From positions 2,294,001 to 2,358,000 of the forward strand of contig JQNH01000001.1 of the NCBI GenBank assembly GCA_000745135.1: 64,000 bases of DNA. The letters run 5' to 3'. The translations under genes and the position numbers were made by a program. Positions 18,170 through 27,259 of this stretch are shown here, piece after piece. The stretch comes from Rhizobiales bacterium YIM 77505 (GTDB taxonomy: Bacteria > Pseudomonadota > Alphaproteobacteria > Rhizobiales > Beijerinckiaceae). Numbering within the stretch: position 1 is the stretch's first letter; every line of letters starts with the position of its first letter. Below the pieces are notes generated by a model. That model worked only from the letters and a program-made list of their open reading frames with translations, did not search any database and was not told the origin of the DNA.

Positions 18170-19162
18170 TCACGCCGCCTCCCCCAGCGCTGCCGGCGCA
18201 CGCCGGAGATGAGCCACGGCCGCTCGCAAAGTCTCGAGCCCGGCCCCGGGCTTGACCGCCTCCGTGGCGAGATGACGACGAAAGGCCCGCGCACCGGGGC
18301 GCCCTGCGAAGAGACCCAGGATGTGGCGCGTCATGGCGGCAAGGCGCACTCCTTCAGCGAGGCGGGCCGCCACATAGGGCTCGAAGCGCTCCAGGGCGTC
18401 GAGACCGTCAGCTACGGGCGCCGGCTCGCCGAACAGCTCGGGATCGACGCCAAGCAGCATCTCCGGCGCCTGATAGGCGGCGCGCCCCACCATGACTCCG
18501 TCGACATGGGCGAGATGGGCCTTCGCCTCGGCGATGCTGCGGACGCCGCCGTTGATGGCGATCGGGAGCGCCGGATGGGCCTGCTTCAGCCGGTACACAC
18601 GATCATAGTCGAGCGGCGGCACTTCCCGGTTCTCCTTGGGCGAGAGCCCTTGCAGCCAGGCCTTGCGGGCGTGCACGATGAGCGCATCGACGCCTGCGCC
18701 GACGACAGCCTCGGCCAGGCGGTTCAGGGCCTCCTCAGGATCCTGATCGTCGACGCCGATGCGGCATTTCACCGTCACCGGCGCGCGCACCGCCGCTTTC
18801 ATGGCGGCGACGCAGTCGCCGACGAGCGCCGGCTCTCGCATGAGGCATGCCCCGAAGCGTCCCTCCTGCACCCGGTCCGAGGGGCAGCCGACATTCAGGT
18901 TGATCTCGTCATACCCAAACTCCTCGCAGATGCGTGCCGCCTGCGCGAGCTCCCGCGGGTCCGAGCCGCCAAGTTGCACGGCCACCGGATGCTCTTCCTC
19001 GCTGAAGCCGAGCAGGCGCTCACGGGGCCCGTGGATCACGGCCCCGGTCGTCACCATCTCCGTGTAGAGCCGCGCCCGGCGTGTGAGGAGCCGGTGGAAG
19101 AACCGGCAATGCCGATCCGTCCATTCCATCATGGGCGCCACGGAGAAACGGACATCCTGCAT
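18170..19162 (-). CDS. dusA: tRNA-dihydrouridine(20/20a) synthase DusA
   Basis: 330 residues, the usual DusA length. It is an FMN enzyme that reduces uridine 20 and 20a in the D-loop of tRNA. The N-terminal SVAPMMEWTDRHCR and EINLNVGCPSDRVQ (catalytic Cys), then CRIGVDD, HARKAWLQGLSPKENR and the INGGV/VMVGRAAY phosphate-binding strands are all typical. The start at 19162 (MQDVRFS) has GAAGG upstream; the open frame continues to 19255 but without family similarity. It converges with the TSUP gene and diverges from the next. Confidence 0.93.
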   Translation of the reverse strand: MQDVRFSVAPMMEWTDRHCRFFHRLLTRRARLYTEMVTTGAVIHGPRERLLGFSEEEHPVAVQLGGSDPRELAQAARICEEFGYDEINLNVGCPSDRVQEGRFGACLMREPALVGDCVAAMKAAVRAPVTVKCRIGVDDQDPEEALNRLAEAVVGAGVDALIVHARKAWLQGLSPKENREVPPLDYDRVYRLKQAHPALPIAINGGVRSIAEAKAHLAHVDGVMVGRAAYQAPEMLLGVDPELFGEPAPVADGLDALERFEPYVAARLAEGVRLAAMTRHILGLFAGRPGARAFRRHLATEAVKPGAGLETLRAAVAHLRRAPAALGEAA

Positions 19163-19272
19163 TTTTGGGCTACCTTCGGCACCGGCCGACGCCGACGCGC
19201 CGCTGTCATGGGATTGCCGGCCGAACATAAGGACGCCATCGTTCAAGCGCCACACCCGGGAGCCCGCGAAGG

Positions 19273-19686
19273 ATGGCAGAGCAGCACGACCGTCTCTCCC
19301 TGTGCGAGCTGAAGGCCTTGGTGATCCTTGCGGTCGCGGCAGGCTTCCTGCTGCTTGGAAGCCTCTTCATCCTCGCGCCGCGGGCCGGCGCCGCCCTGTT
19401 CGGCATCCCGGCACCGGAAGGGCTCGGCCTTGCCTATCTTCGGGCCATCGGCTTCCGCGACTTGGCGCTCTCGCTCTACATCGCGAGCTTGGCCTTGCTT
19501 TCCACCCGGCGCGCCCTTGCCATCGTGCTCGGGCTGACGACGCTGATCCCGTTGTGCGACACGGCGCTGGTGGCGCATGCCATCGGCCTGTCGTCGCCTG
19601 GCCATCTTGCCCTGCACGGGGCAAGTGCGCTGCTCTTCGCGTCGCTGGCGGCCTGGATCAACCCGCCGCGGGCCGCAGATCAGTAG
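19273..19686 (+). CDS. small four-helix membrane protein, DUF4267-like
   Basis: 137 residues with four hydrophobic segments (about 13-35, 48-72, 78-102, 112-130). The spacing of the arginine and aspartate in LRAIGFRDLALSLY fits the DUF4267 family as I recall it. Function unknown. It is transcribed away from dusA across a 110-nt gap and ends 101 nt before the convergent HupE/UreJ-like gene. Confidence 0.7.
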   Translation: MAEQHDRLSLCELKALVILAVAAGFLLLGSLFILAPRAGAALFGIPAPEGLGLAYLRAIGFRDLALSLYIASLALLSTRRALAIVLGLTTLIPLCDTALVAHAIGLSSPGHLALHGASALLFASLAAWINPPRAADQ

Positions 19687-19787
19687 CCCGTGAGCACGAC
19701 CGTGACGGGTCCAGGGCCGCCACGGACGTGGGTTCCAATCGAGCGCGGAGGAACGTCGGCTCCGACGGCGCGGCTCGCAGAGCGGCC

Positions 19788-20366
19788 CTATAGCGCAAGA
19801 TGCGCCAAGCCCGCAGCGGCCACCAAGGCGCCGGCGAGCTTGCGGACGCCGTCGGCGCGCCCTCCCGCCAGCGCACGCCCGAAGCCAACTCCTGCCGCGT
19901 GCAGGCCCACCGTGGCAAGAACGAACCCCAGACCATAGGCGAGCGTGCTCGCACCGTCGGGCAATTCCGCCCCATGAGCGAAGCCATGGGCGAGGGCGAA
20001 CACGCCACAGAGCGCGGCGCCGAGGGCAATCGTCAGCTGTGCTCGGAAGGCCACCAAGGCGCCGAGCACCACCAGGGAAGTCGCGATCGTCACCTCAAGC
20101 CCGGGCGGAGTCGTGCCGGCAAGGCCGAGCATGGCGCCGAGGATCATCACCGCGACGAAGGCGGCAGGCCAGGCGAAGACGGCCCGGCCGCCGAGCACGC
20201 CTGCCCACGCTCCCACAGCCACCATCGCGAGCAGATGGTCGAAGCCGAGGAGAGGATGCAAAAAACCGGCAAGCATGCCGTCGCTCGCCCCTGCTCCCGT
20301 ATGCGCAAAGGCCGGCGCCGCAATGGTCGCGCCGAACCCTGCCAAACCTAATCGCAAATGCCGCAT
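19788..20366 (-). CDS. ureJ: HupE/UreJ-family metal permease
   Basis: 192 residues. A signal peptide ending AFAHTG (about residue 22) is followed by six or so membrane helices. The family motif HPLLGFDHLLAMVAVG and the later AHGFAHGAE supply the histidines thought to bind nickel or cobalt. These proteins feed nickel to hydrogenase or urease. Next to ureG, nickel for urease is the natural reading. The ATG at 20366 gives a normal signal peptide; the longer open frame does not. A terminator-like hairpin separates it from ureG, so it may be expressed partly on its own. Confidence 0.85.
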   Translation of the reverse strand: MRHLRLGLAGFGATIAAPAFAHTGAGASDGMLAGFLHPLLGFDHLLAMVAVGAWAGVLGGRAVFAWPAAFVAVMILGAMLGLAGTTPPGLEVTIATSLVVLGALVAFRAQLTIALGAALCGVFALAHGFAHGAELPDGASTLAYGLGFVLATVGLHAAGVGFGRALAGGRADGVRKLAGALVAAAGLAHLAL

Positions 20367-20399
20367 TGCCCCACCCGTCGTGAATGTCCCCGGACCTGC

Positions 20400-20428
20400 A
20401 AAAAGCAAACTCCGGAAGCAAATTCCGG
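20400..20428 (-). terminator. terminator-like hairpin after ureG
   Basis: On the minus strand, CCGGAA-TTTGC-TTCCGG is followed by AGTTTGCTTTTT. It lies 4 nt past the ureG stop codon and could end or weaken the urease transcript before ureJ. Confidence 0.45.
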
Positions 20429-20432
20429 GCCG

Positions 20433-21059
20433 TCAGGCAGGTTTGGTGAGTCCTCCAGCGCGCTCCACGAACGCGGCCACCGCGTCGACTCCCTCGCCGG
20501 AACGGATGTTCGTGAGCACGAAAGGGCGGTTGCCGCGCATGCGACGGGCGTCGTCCTCCATCACCTTCAGGTTCGCACCCACATGAGGGGCGAGGTCGAT
20601 CTTGTTGATGACGAGGAGGTCGGAGCGCGTGATGCCGGGGCCGCCCTTGCGGGGGATCTTCTCCCCGCCCGACACATCGATGACGTAGATGGTCAGGTCA
20701 GCGAGCTCCGGCGAGAAGGTCGCGGCGAGGTTGTCGCCGCCCGACTCGATGAGGATGAGGTCGAGGTCCGGAAAGCGGCGCGTCATCTCGCTGATGGCGG
20801 CGAGGTTGATGGAGCAGTCCTCGCGGATCGCCGTGTGCGGGCAGCCGCCCGTCTCGACCCCCATGATGCGCTCTTCCGGCAGGGCGCCCGCCACGGTGAG
20901 GATGCGGGCGTCCTCCTTGGTGTAGATGTCGTTGGTGATGGCGCACAGGTCATAGCGGCCACGGAAGCGCTTGCAGAGCGCCTCCATCAGCGCCGTCTTC
21001 CCCGACCCGACCGGGCCGCCGATGCCGACGCGTAAGGGACCATAGGGGGAGCGGGTCAT
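20433..21059 (-). CDS. ureG: urease accessory GTPase UreG
   Basis: 208 residues. It uses GTP hydrolysis to deliver nickel to apo-urease in complex with UreD and UreF. P-loop GPVGSGKT at 15-22, the nickel-binding Cys-Pro-His at 73-75 ([11 protein letters not shown]), ESGGDNL and the specificity motif NKIDL are all present. Its start overlaps the ureF stop by 4 nt (ATGA). There is no histidine-rich N-terminus; that role is taken by the UreE tail. Confidence 0.96.
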   Translation of the reverse strand: MTRSPYGPLRVGIGGPVGSGKTALMEALCKRFRGRYDLCAITNDIYTKEDARILTVAGALPEERIMGVETGGCPHTAIREDCSINLAAISEMTRRFPDLDLILIESGGDNLAATFSPELADLTIYVIDVSGGEKIPRKGGPGITRSDLLVINKIDLAPHVGANLKVMEDDARRMRGNRPFVLTNIRSGEGVDAVAAFVERAGGLTKPA

Positions 21060-21733
21060 GACCTGAAGAGCCTCGTATATTGGGTCTCGTGCTTGAGCGC
21101 CGCGAGATCGGAGCGGAAGGCTGAGCCGCCGAGATCGTCAACGGTGGCTTCCTCCGCGAAGGCGGCAAGCTCCGCGACGGCGGGCATCAGCGCCGCGATG
21201 ACCCGCTGACCGTCGCTCTGGCCCACCACGCCAAGCCGGACGGCGGCGGAGACGAGATTGGAGACGAAGCCGAGCGCAAAGGCCGCGAGCGCCTCCGGCA
21301 GGGGGATGCGGTGCCCTGCCGCCGATGCGGCGACGGCGATCGGATAGGCGATGGTCCCCATCCATACCCCCTTGAGGAGCGTCAGAGCCTCGCAGGGCCA
21401 GGCCGCGCCAGCGGCCGCCACGAAGGCGTCGCCTTGCGTGGTCGTTTCGAGACGACGCTCGGCGGAATTCGCAAGGGCGAGGGCGAGTTCCGCAAGCTCG
21501 GCCAGCCGCGCGGCGTCGCCCCCCTCGGCGGCACGATACGCCTCGGCGAAGAGGATCGCATCGTTGCGAGCCGCACCGAACTGGAGGAGGCCGGAAAGCC
21601 AGGCCTCCAAGGTTAGCGCATCGATGACGTCACCCGCCTCATGGACCCATTCGAGCCCGTGCGAGTAGGCGAAGGCCCCGACCGGGAAGGATGGCGACAG
21701 CCAGACGAGCAGCGGGAGATGCGAGGGCGCCAT
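21056..21733 (-). CDS. ureF: urease accessory protein UreF
   Basis: 225 residues, all-helical. Typical N-terminus [18 protein letters not shown] and the central TTQGDAF region. UreF links UreD to UreG and acts as a checkpoint during nickel insertion into urease. The start shares one base with the ureE stop and the end overlaps ureG by 4 nt, so ureE-ureF-ureG are translationally coupled. Confidence 0.95.
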   Translation of the reverse strand: MAPSHLPLLVWLSPSFPVGAFAYSHGLEWVHEAGDVIDALTLEAWLSGLLQFGAARNDAILFAEAYRAAEGGDAARLAELAELALALANSAERRLETTTQGDAFVAAAGAAWPCEALTLLKGVWMGTIAYPIAVAASAAGHRIPLPEALAAFALGFVSNLVSAAVRLGVVGQSDGQRVIAALMPAVAELAAFAEEATVDDLGGSAFRSDLAALKHETQYTRLFRS

Positions 21734-22281
21734 CAGTCGTGGTGGTGATGATGGTCGTGATCGTGGCCATGCCCGTGATCATGGTCATGGTCGTGCCCAT
21801 GATCGTGATGATGGTGATGGCGGTGATGCCCGTGATCGTGCCCGCAATCATGGTCATAGGCGCCGCGCTCGGGCTGGAAGGGGCGCATGACCGGGGTCGC
21901 CGTGCCGCCCTGGCCGCGCACCATCTCGGCGAGCACGTGGTCCTCCTCGATGTAGATGGCGTCAGCCGCGATCTCCGCCGGCGTGTGGCGGTTGCCGATG
22001 TGCCACGCGATGCGCATGAGGCGCAGCGGGTTCTCGGCGCGGATCTCAAGGAGGCGCTGCGGCGCCGCCTTCACCTGGACAAGGCGTCCGTCCTCGAGCT
22101 TCACGGCATCGCCGTCGTTCAGCACCGTCGCCTTCTCGAGATCGAGCAGGAATGCGAGGCCGCCCTCCCCCGTCAAGGCGATGCGGCGGCGGTTGCGGCC
22201 CTCGTGATCGAGCATCACCGTATCGGCGACCCGGTCGGGCTTGACGGCGGCTTTGCGGACGACGGCGGTGGCGCGGAGCAT
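21733..22281 (-). CDS. ureE: urease nickel metallochaperone UreE with His/Asp-rich tail
   Basis: 182 residues. The first 140 hold the peptide-binding and metal-binding domains ([15 protein letters not shown], with the interface His in HIGNRH). The last 40 are almost only His, Asp and Gly in short repeats and should bind several nickel ions. The ATG at 22281 (MLRATAVV) is preferred; the open frame extends 20 codons further without family similarity. ureF starts in its stop codon. Confidence 0.93.
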   Translation of the reverse strand: MLRATAVVRKAAVKPDRVADTVMLDHEGRNRRRIALTGEGGLAFLLDLEKATVLNDGDAVKLEDGRLVQVKAAPQRLLEIRAENPLRLMRIAWHIGNRHTPAEIAADAIYIEEDHVLAEMVRGQGGTATPVMRPFQPERGAYDHDCGHDHGHHRHHHHHDHGHDHDHDHGHGHDHDHHHHHD

Positions 22282-22312
22282 CGGGGCCTCGTGTCGTGAT
22301 GTTCGCTTTTCG

Positions 22313-22612
22313 TCAGAGCCGCTCGACCGACTCGGGCGCAATGATCTCCACCACCGTCGGGCTTGCGAGGCAACCCCGCGCGATGCCGCGGAAGGTCTGA
22401 AGGTGGTCGGCGGCGAAATGTCCTTGAAGCGCCTCCCGCGACGTCCAGCGCTCGACGAAGACGAAGCGGTTCGGATCCGTCACGCTCTGGTGGAGGTCGT
22501 AGGCGAGGCAGCCTGTCTCCTCGCGCGTCGCCGCGATGCAGGCGCGGGCGGCCTCGAGATACTGCTCCCGGGCCTCCGGCCGAACATGGGCAGTGGCGAT
22601 GACGTAGATCAT
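22313..22612 (-). CDS. ABM-domain protein, putative quinol monooxygenase-like
   Basis: 99 residues with a single ferredoxin-like dimeric alpha/beta-barrel domain (antibiotic biosynthesis monooxygenase family; compare YgiN). Conserved pieces are [28 protein letters not shown] and the helix [10 protein letters not shown]. Members act on quinones or on unknown small molecules, and some have no proven catalysis. The ATG at 22612 follows AGGACGAGAACC. It sits between ureC and ureE on the same strand with small gaps, so it is probably part of the urease transcript, but a role in urease is not known. Confidence 0.75.
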   Translation of the reverse strand: MIYVIATAHVRPEAREQYLEAARACIAATREETGCLAYDLHQSVTDPNRFVFVERWTSREALQGHFAADHLQTFRGIARGCLASPTVVEIIAPESVERL

Positions 22613-22728
22613 GGTTCTCGTCCTGACCTCGGTGTGGGAGGCGCTCCGCGTGACCGCATTGTCCTCGTGCCAAGCAGGGTTAGTAGCAGAAGCGACGCTT
22701 CGTGCTACTAACCTCGACGCAGCCTCCC

Positions 22729-24444
22729 TCAGAACAGGAAGTACCGCTGCGCCATGGGGAGCACCTTCGCGGGCTCGCACACGAGAAGTTCGCCGTCGGC
22801 CGTGACGCGATAGGTTTCGGGATCGACCTCGATCCGCGGCGTCGCGCCGTTGTGGATCATCGCCTTCTTGGAGATGCCGCTGCGCACGTTCTCGACCGCC
22901 ACGAGTTCCTTCTCGAGTCCGAGCCTCGTCTTCAGCCCCCGGCTCAAAGCCGCCCGCGAGACGAAGGTGAGAGCCGTCGCCGCCCGCGCCTTGCCGAAGG
23001 CGCCGAACATCGGCCGGTAATGCACCGGCTGCGGAGTCGGGATCGACGCGTTGGGGTCGCCCATCGGCGCCGCCACAATGGCGCCGCCCTTGAGCACGAG
23101 GTCCGGCTTCACGCCGAAGAAGGCCGGGGACCAGAGCACGAGGTCGGCGAGCTTGCCCGCCTCGACCGAACCGATGTGGCGCGAGACGCCATGGGCGATG
23201 GCCGGGTTGATGGTGTATTTCGCCACATAGCGCTTGGCGCGGAAGTTGTCGTTGCCGGCGCCCTCGTCTTCCGGCAAGGGCCCACGCTGGACCTTCATCT
23301 TGTGGGCCGTCTGCCAGGTGCGGGTGATGACCTCCCCGACGCGACCCATGGCCTGGCTGTCGGAGGACATCATGGAGAGCGCTCCAAGATCATGCAGGAT
23401 GTCCTCGGCGGCGATCGTCTCCTTGCGGATGCGGCTCTCGGCGAAGGCGAGGTCCTCCGGGATCGAGGGGTCGAGGTGGTGGCACACCATGAGCATGTCG
23501 AGATGCTCGTCGAGGGTGTTCACGGTGAAGGGACGCGTGGGGTTGGTCGAGGAGGGCAAGACGTTCGGCAGCCCCGCCACTTTGATGATGTCAGGCGCAT
23601 GCCCGCCGCCCGCCCCTTCCGTGTGGAAGGCGTGGATGGTGCGGCCCTTGAAGGCGGCGATGGTGTCTTCGACGAAGCCCGACTCGTTCAACGTATCGGT
23701 GTGGATCATGACCTGGACGTCATGATCATCGGCCACCGACAGGCAGCAGTCGATGGCCGCCGGCGTCGTGCCCCAGTCCTCATGGAGCTTCATGGCGCAG
23801 GCGCCGGCCTCGATCATCTCGACGAGAGCGCCGGGGAGCGAGGCGTTGCCCTTGCCGGCAAAGCCGAGATTGACGGGAAAGGAATCCGCGGCCCGGATCA
23901 TCATCTCGACGTGCCACGGGCCGGGGGTGCAGGTGGTGGCGTTGGTGCCGGCCGCCGGTCCCGTGCCGCCCCCGAGCATGGAGGTGAGGCCCGACATGAG
24001 GGCCTCCTCGATCTGTTGCGGGCAGATGAAATGGATGTGGGTATCGAAGCCGCCGGCGGTGAGGATCTTGCCCTCGCCCGCGATCACCTCCGTGCCCGGG
24101 CCAATGATAATGTCGACGCCGGGCTGGATGTCGGGGTTGCCGCCCTTGCCGATTGTGTGGATGCGCCCTCCCTTGAGCCCCACATCCGCTTTCACGATTC
24201 CCCAATGGTCGAGGACCAGGGCATTGGTGATGATGGTGTCGACGGCCCCTTCGGCATTCGCGACTTGTGATTGACCCATGCCGTCGCGGATCACCTTGCC
24301 ACCGCCGAACTTCACCTCCTCGCCATAGGTGGTGAGGTCCTTCTCGACCTCGATCACAAGGTCGGTGTCGGCGAGGCGCACCTTGTCGCCGACGGTGGGA
24401 CCGAACATGTCGGCATAGGCGGAGCGGGGGAAACTGTACGCCAT
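22729..24444 (-). CDS. ureC: urease catalytic subunit alpha (UreC)
   Basis: 571 residues, full length. It hydrolyses urea to ammonia and carbamate at a dinickel centre. Nickel ligands and active-site parts are visible: [10 protein letters not shown], the lysine to be carbamylated at 219 in [23 protein letters not shown] and the flap [17 protein letters not shown]. The start follows AGGA. Upstream on the same strand are vapC (16 nt away), vapB and ureAB; downstream are an ABM-domain gene and ureEFG. The gene is intact in spite of the toxin-antitoxin insertion before it. Confidence 0.97.
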   Translation of the reverse strand: MAYSFPRSAYADMFGPTVGDKVRLADTDLVIEVEKDLTTYGEEVKFGGGKVIRDGMGQSQVANAEGAVDTIITNALVLDHWGIVKADVGLKGGRIHTIGKGGNPDIQPGVDIIIGPGTEVIAGEGKILTAGGFDTHIHFICPQQIEEALMSGLTSMLGGGTGPAAGTNATTCTPGPWHVEMMIRAADSFPVNLGFAGKGNASLPGALVEMIEAGACAMKLHEDWGTTPAAIDCCLSVADDHDVQVMIHTDTLNESGFVEDTIAAFKGRTIHAFHTEGAGGGHAPDIIKVAGLPNVLPSSTNPTRPFTVNTLDEHLDMLMVCHHLDPSIPEDLAFAESRIRKETIAAEDILHDLGALSMMSSDSQAMGRVGEVITRTWQTAHKMKVQRGPLPEDEGAGNDNFRAKRYVAKYTINPAIAHGVSRHIGSVEAGKLADLVLWSPAFFGVKPDLVLKGGAIVAAPMGDPNASIPTPQPVHYRPMFGAFGKARAATALTFVSRAALSRGLKTRLGLEKELVAVENVRSGISKKAMIHNGATPRIEVDPETYRVTADGELLVCEPAKVLPMAQRYFLF

Positions 24445-24459
24445 TGTGCGATCCTGGCT

Positions 24460-24855
24460 CTAAGGAACCATGCTGTAGGCGGGCGACGTGGCGGCATCTC
24501 GATCGAAGGTGAACGTCGTGCGGCAACCGAACTCGCTGTTGATCTCCGCCAGGAAATAGTCGGGGAAGTCCGCCTGCCCCTGTCGGTACTGGAGGACGGC
24601 GCGACTGGCGGCGCCAGCGAACATGACCTCAAGCCCCTCCGTCTCGAGTATCTGTTCGAGTTTTGAGGCGATCTCCTGCCGAGCGGCCCCGAGCTTCCTC
24701 GCCAGGGTCCAGGCGACCTCCGCAAGAACGATGGGGTTGATCAGAACGGGACCCTGCGATTGGGAGTCTTTGATGAGGCGTACGGCTCTGGCGCACTGTC
24801 TCTCGTCGTCGCCAAGGAGCACGCGAAGGAGCACGTTCGTATCCAGGCCGATCAT
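24460..24855 (-). CDS. vapC: VapC-type PIN-domain toxin
   Basis: 131 residues with a PIN ribonuclease fold. The acidic residues expected to hold Mg2+ are D5 (IGLDTNV), E46 (IVLAEVAW), D96/D99 (ADFPDY) and D118 (TFDRD). VapC toxins cut tRNA or rRNA when free of antitoxin. Its start overlaps the antitoxin stop by 4 nt, the normal VapBC arrangement. It lies 16 nt before ureC and 335 nt after ureAB on the same strand, inside the urease operon, so it should share that transcript. Confidence 0.9.
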   Translation of the reverse strand: MIGLDTNVLLRVLLGDDERQCARAVRLIKDSQSQGPVLINPIVLAEVAWTLARKLGAARQEIASKLEQILETEGLEVMFAGAASRAVLQYRQGQADFPDYFLAEINSEFGCRTTFTFDRDAATSPAYSMVP

Positions 24856-25133
24856 CGGCGCTTCGCTCGGCTACGCTCTTCCTGCTCCGCCATAGCCTCA
24901 TCGACAGAGCCCTTAATGTCGGCCTTGTCGAGCGGCCGGCCAAGCCGGCCGCTGAGGTGCCGCAGCGAACCGACGAGGTCATCGATGCTGCTGCGCTTCT
25001 TCAATGTGGCATGGCCCTCGTCGTCGACGATCAGGTCAAGTGTATCTCCTTCGCGCACCGCGGCGAGGCGCCGAAACGCGGCCGGCAGCGTCATCTGACC
25101 TTTGCTGGTGACCTTGACCTTGAAGCGATACAT
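24852..25133 (-). CDS. vapB: AbrB/MazE-type antitoxin of the VapBC pair
   Basis: 93 residues. An N-terminal swapped-hairpin AbrB domain (about 1-48; KVTSKGQMTLPAAFRRL is typical) is followed by a charged helical tail that would wrap the toxin. AbrB-type antitoxins bind their own promoter, more tightly with toxin. A strong TAAGGAGAG ribosome site precedes the ATG, and an inverted repeat with a TATAAAG box lies just upstream. Together with vapC it separates ureAB from ureC. Confidence 0.88.
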   Translation of the reverse strand: MYRFKVKVTSKGQMTLPAAFRRLAAVREGDTLDLIVDDEGHATLKKRSSIDDLVGSLRHLSGRLGRPLDKADIKGSVDEAMAEQEERSRAKRR

Positions 25134-25137
25134 CGCG

Positions 25138-25188
25138 CTCTCCTTACGATTTGGAGAATGCCTTACTTTATACGGCTGTTAAGGAGAG
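25138..25188 (-). promoter_or_regulatory. vapBC promoter region with inverted repeat
   Basis: The arms CTCTCCTTA (25138-25146) and TAAGGAGAG (25180-25188) are perfect inverted repeats 33 nt apart. On the minus strand a -10-like TATAAAG (25166-25172) lies between them. The inner arm is also the vapB ribosome site, so bound VapB could affect both transcription and translation. No good -35 hexamer was seen. Confidence 0.5.
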
Positions 25189-25189
25189 A

Positions 25190-25810
25190 TCAAAGCTGGC
25201 CCATCACCTCCTGCCTGAATCCGTACGCCACCCGGCTTCCCGCAAGCGGGATCAGCCGCACGTCCCGCGTCTGGCCCGGCTCGAAGCGGACGGCGGTGCC
25301 GGCCGGAATGTCGAGCCGCATGCCGCGCGCCTTCTCGCGATCGAAGGCAAGGGCCGGGTTCGCCTCGAAGAAGTGGTAATGGGAGCCGACCTGGATCGGG
25401 CGGTCGCCGGTATTGGAGACGGTGAGCGTCAGAGCATCTCGCCCCTCGTTGAGGACGAGTTCGCCGTCTTGCGCGATCACTTCGCCAGGCTGCAGCGCGC
25501 CCAACGCCCCGCGGATCGGGTTGTGGACGGTGACGAGCTTGGTGCCGTCCGGAAACGTCGCCTCGACCTGAACGTCGTGGATCATCTCGGCAACGCCGTC
25601 CATGACCTGATCGGGCGTGAGCACCTCGGCGCCGGCCTCCATCAGCTCGGCGACCGAGCGGCCGTCACGCGCACCCTCGACCACGAAATCCGTGATGAGG
25701 GCCACAGCCTCCGGATAGTTGAGCTTGACGCCCCGCTCCAGCCTCCGGCGCGCGACCATCGCTGCCATGGCGATGAGGAGCTTGTCCTTCTCACGGGGCG
25801 TCAGGAGCAT
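25190..25810 (-). CDS. ureAB: fused urease gamma/beta subunit (UreAB)
   Basis: 206 residues. Residues 1-100 are UreA ([33 protein letters not shown]). Residues from about 105 to 206 are UreB (HNPI, the [10 protein letters not shown] loop, [10 protein letters not shown]). They form the structural shell around UreC. Fusion of the two small subunits is known from Helicobacter and some alphaproteobacteria. ureD precedes it by 9 nt; vapBC rather than ureC follows. Confidence 0.95.
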   Translation of the reverse strand: MLLTPREKDKLLIAMAAMVARRRLERGVKLNYPEAVALITDFVVEGARDGRSVAELMEAGAEVLTPDQVMDGVAEMIHDVQVEATFPDGTKLVTVHNPIRGALGALQPGEVIAQDGELVLNEGRDALTLTVSNTGDRPIQVGSHYHFFEANPALAFDREKARGMRLDIPAGTAVRFEPGQTRDVRLIPLAGSRVAYGFRQEVMGQL

Positions 25811-25819
25811 GGATCAGCC

Positions 25820-26656
25820 TCAGCTCTGCCAGGAGCGCGGCATGGCGCGGCCGCGGAAGCGCTCGACGAAACGGACGATGTCGGCCCGAAGGACTTTCGG
25901 GTCGGGCGACAGGAAGCGTGCAATCAGCATGCCGTCAAAGGCGCTCGCGCCGCTTTCGGACCTTGCTTCTTCGAGGATGGCGCGGGCGCCTTCCAGCCGC
26001 TTCTCCGCATCTGGCGCAACGTAGAGGAGAGTCGCGAGGGCGCGGGCCCCGTCGGCGGCGGCCTTCCCGGCGAGGCCCGCGGCAATCGGCGCCGCAAGCC
26101 GCACCTCCTCAGCGAAGACGAGCCGTCCATCGCGGCGGATGCGCCAGCGGTCGCGGAAGAGGCCGTCCTGGACCGTCTCGCCCATGGCGATCCGTCCGAA
26201 GACGACGCTCTCGGCAAGGAAGAGCGAGGCGTCGCGGGCCATGGTCACGTCGAGGGACCGCGCGAGGCGCGCTCCGTCGAACAGGATCTGCTCCTGCGGG
26301 AGCCAATCGAGGCGGGAGCCTTGATCGAGGCGAAGCCTGATGGCGATCTCGGTGTCCGCGTCCTCGGAGCGATAGACCTTCTCGGCCGCCTGTGTCGTCA
26401 GCGCGGCCGCCGCCCCGTCACTGACGCGCGCATCGACGGTCATGCGGTCGCCACCGGCAAGCCCGCCGCCGGTATTGATCAACACGCCCTCGCAGCCCTC
26501 CCCGCGCGGGAAGCGCACGCGGTAGCCACCCCCCTCCGCGATGGCGAGCGGCGCCGAGCCAGCCGGCGTGCCGCCGATCGTGAGGCGCACGCCGCCGCGG
26601 GCGCGGATGAAAGCCGGGACAGCCTGCCCCAAGGCGGGTGGCGCAGCCATGAGCAT
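25820..26656 (-). CDS. ureD: urease accessory protein UreD
   Basis: 278 residues from the ATG at 26656. UreD binds apo-urease and offers a route for nickel from UreG. Typical pieces are LINTGGGLAGGDRM, TQAAEKVYRS, LPQEQILFDGARL and FGRIAMGE. The open frame reaches 26707, but the extra 17 residues are Cys/Arg-rich and unlike UreD; neither start has a clear ribosome site. It is the first urease gene of the leftward run, 9 nt before ureAB, and 116 nt after the deaminase gene. Confidence 0.9.
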   Translation of the reverse strand: MLMAAPPALGQAVPAFIRARGGVRLTIGGTPAGSAPLAIAEGGGYRVRFPRGEGCEGVLINTGGGLAGGDRMTVDARVSDGAAAALTTQAAEKVYRSEDADTEIAIRLRLDQGSRLDWLPQEQILFDGARLARSLDVTMARDASLFLAESVVFGRIAMGETVQDGLFRDRWRIRRDGRLVFAEEVRLAAPIAAGLAGKAAADGARALATLLYVAPDAEKRLEGARAILEEARSESGASAFDGMLIARFLSPDPKVLRADIVRFVERFRGRAMPRSWQS

Positions 26657-26772
26657 GGGCCGCGAGCATGATGGGGACGTCCTTCGCGCGCAAGCGGCAC
26701 ACCTCACATGGCTGCCCGAAAAGACGGCAATGAGCGCTCGTCACATACGCATTCGCCCAAGAGAAGGGCAGT

Positions 26773-27255
26773 TCAGTACGGCACGCGGTCTGCCTTCTTG
26801 AACCAGTCTGCGAAGACGGCGCGCGCCTCTGCGCTCGGCGCGTGGATCGTCGGCATCAAACGTTCCGAAGGGGGCTTGGCGACCTCCTCATAGAAGATCG
26901 AATCATCGAAGCCGATCGCCATCGCGTCCTCGCGCGTGTTGGCGTAGACGATCCGCCCCATGCGCGCCCAATAGGCGGCGGCGAGGCACATGGGGCAGGG
27001 CTCGCAGCTCGAATAGAGGGTGGCTCCTTCGAGCGCGAACGAGCCGACCTCCGAGCAGGCCCGCCGGATGGCCACGACCTCCGCATGCGCCGTCGGATCG
27101 TTCGTCGAGGTGACGCAGTTCCAGCCCTCCGCAAGAACCTTCCCGTCACGCGCGATCACCGCGCCGAAGGGGCCGCCCTCATTGCGTTCCATATGCTCGC
27201 GCGAGAGCGCGATGGCCCGCGCGAGGTGGCGACGGTCAGTCTCGTCAAGATCCAT
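26773..27255 (-). CDS. nucleoside/guanine deaminase-like protein 1
   Basis: 160 residues of the cytidine-deaminase fold. Zinc site: H57-A-E59 (with the catalytic Glu) and C87-P-M-C90. The family includes guanine deaminase, cytosine deaminase and TadA. Next to xanthine dehydrogenase genes, guanine to xanthine is the most likely reaction. The ATG at 27255 lies 4 nt after the stop of a second deaminase gene. The open frame extends to 27315 but overlaps that gene. Confidence 0.82.
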   Translation of the reverse strand: MDLDETDRRHLARAIALSREHMERNEGGPFGAVIARDGKVLAEGWNCVTSTNDPTAHAEVVAIRRACSEVGSFALEGATLYSSCEPCPMCLAAAYWARMGRIVYANTREDAMAIGFDDSIFYEEVAKPPSERLMPTIHAPSAEARAVFADWFKKADRVPY

Positions 27256-27259
27256 GGGG

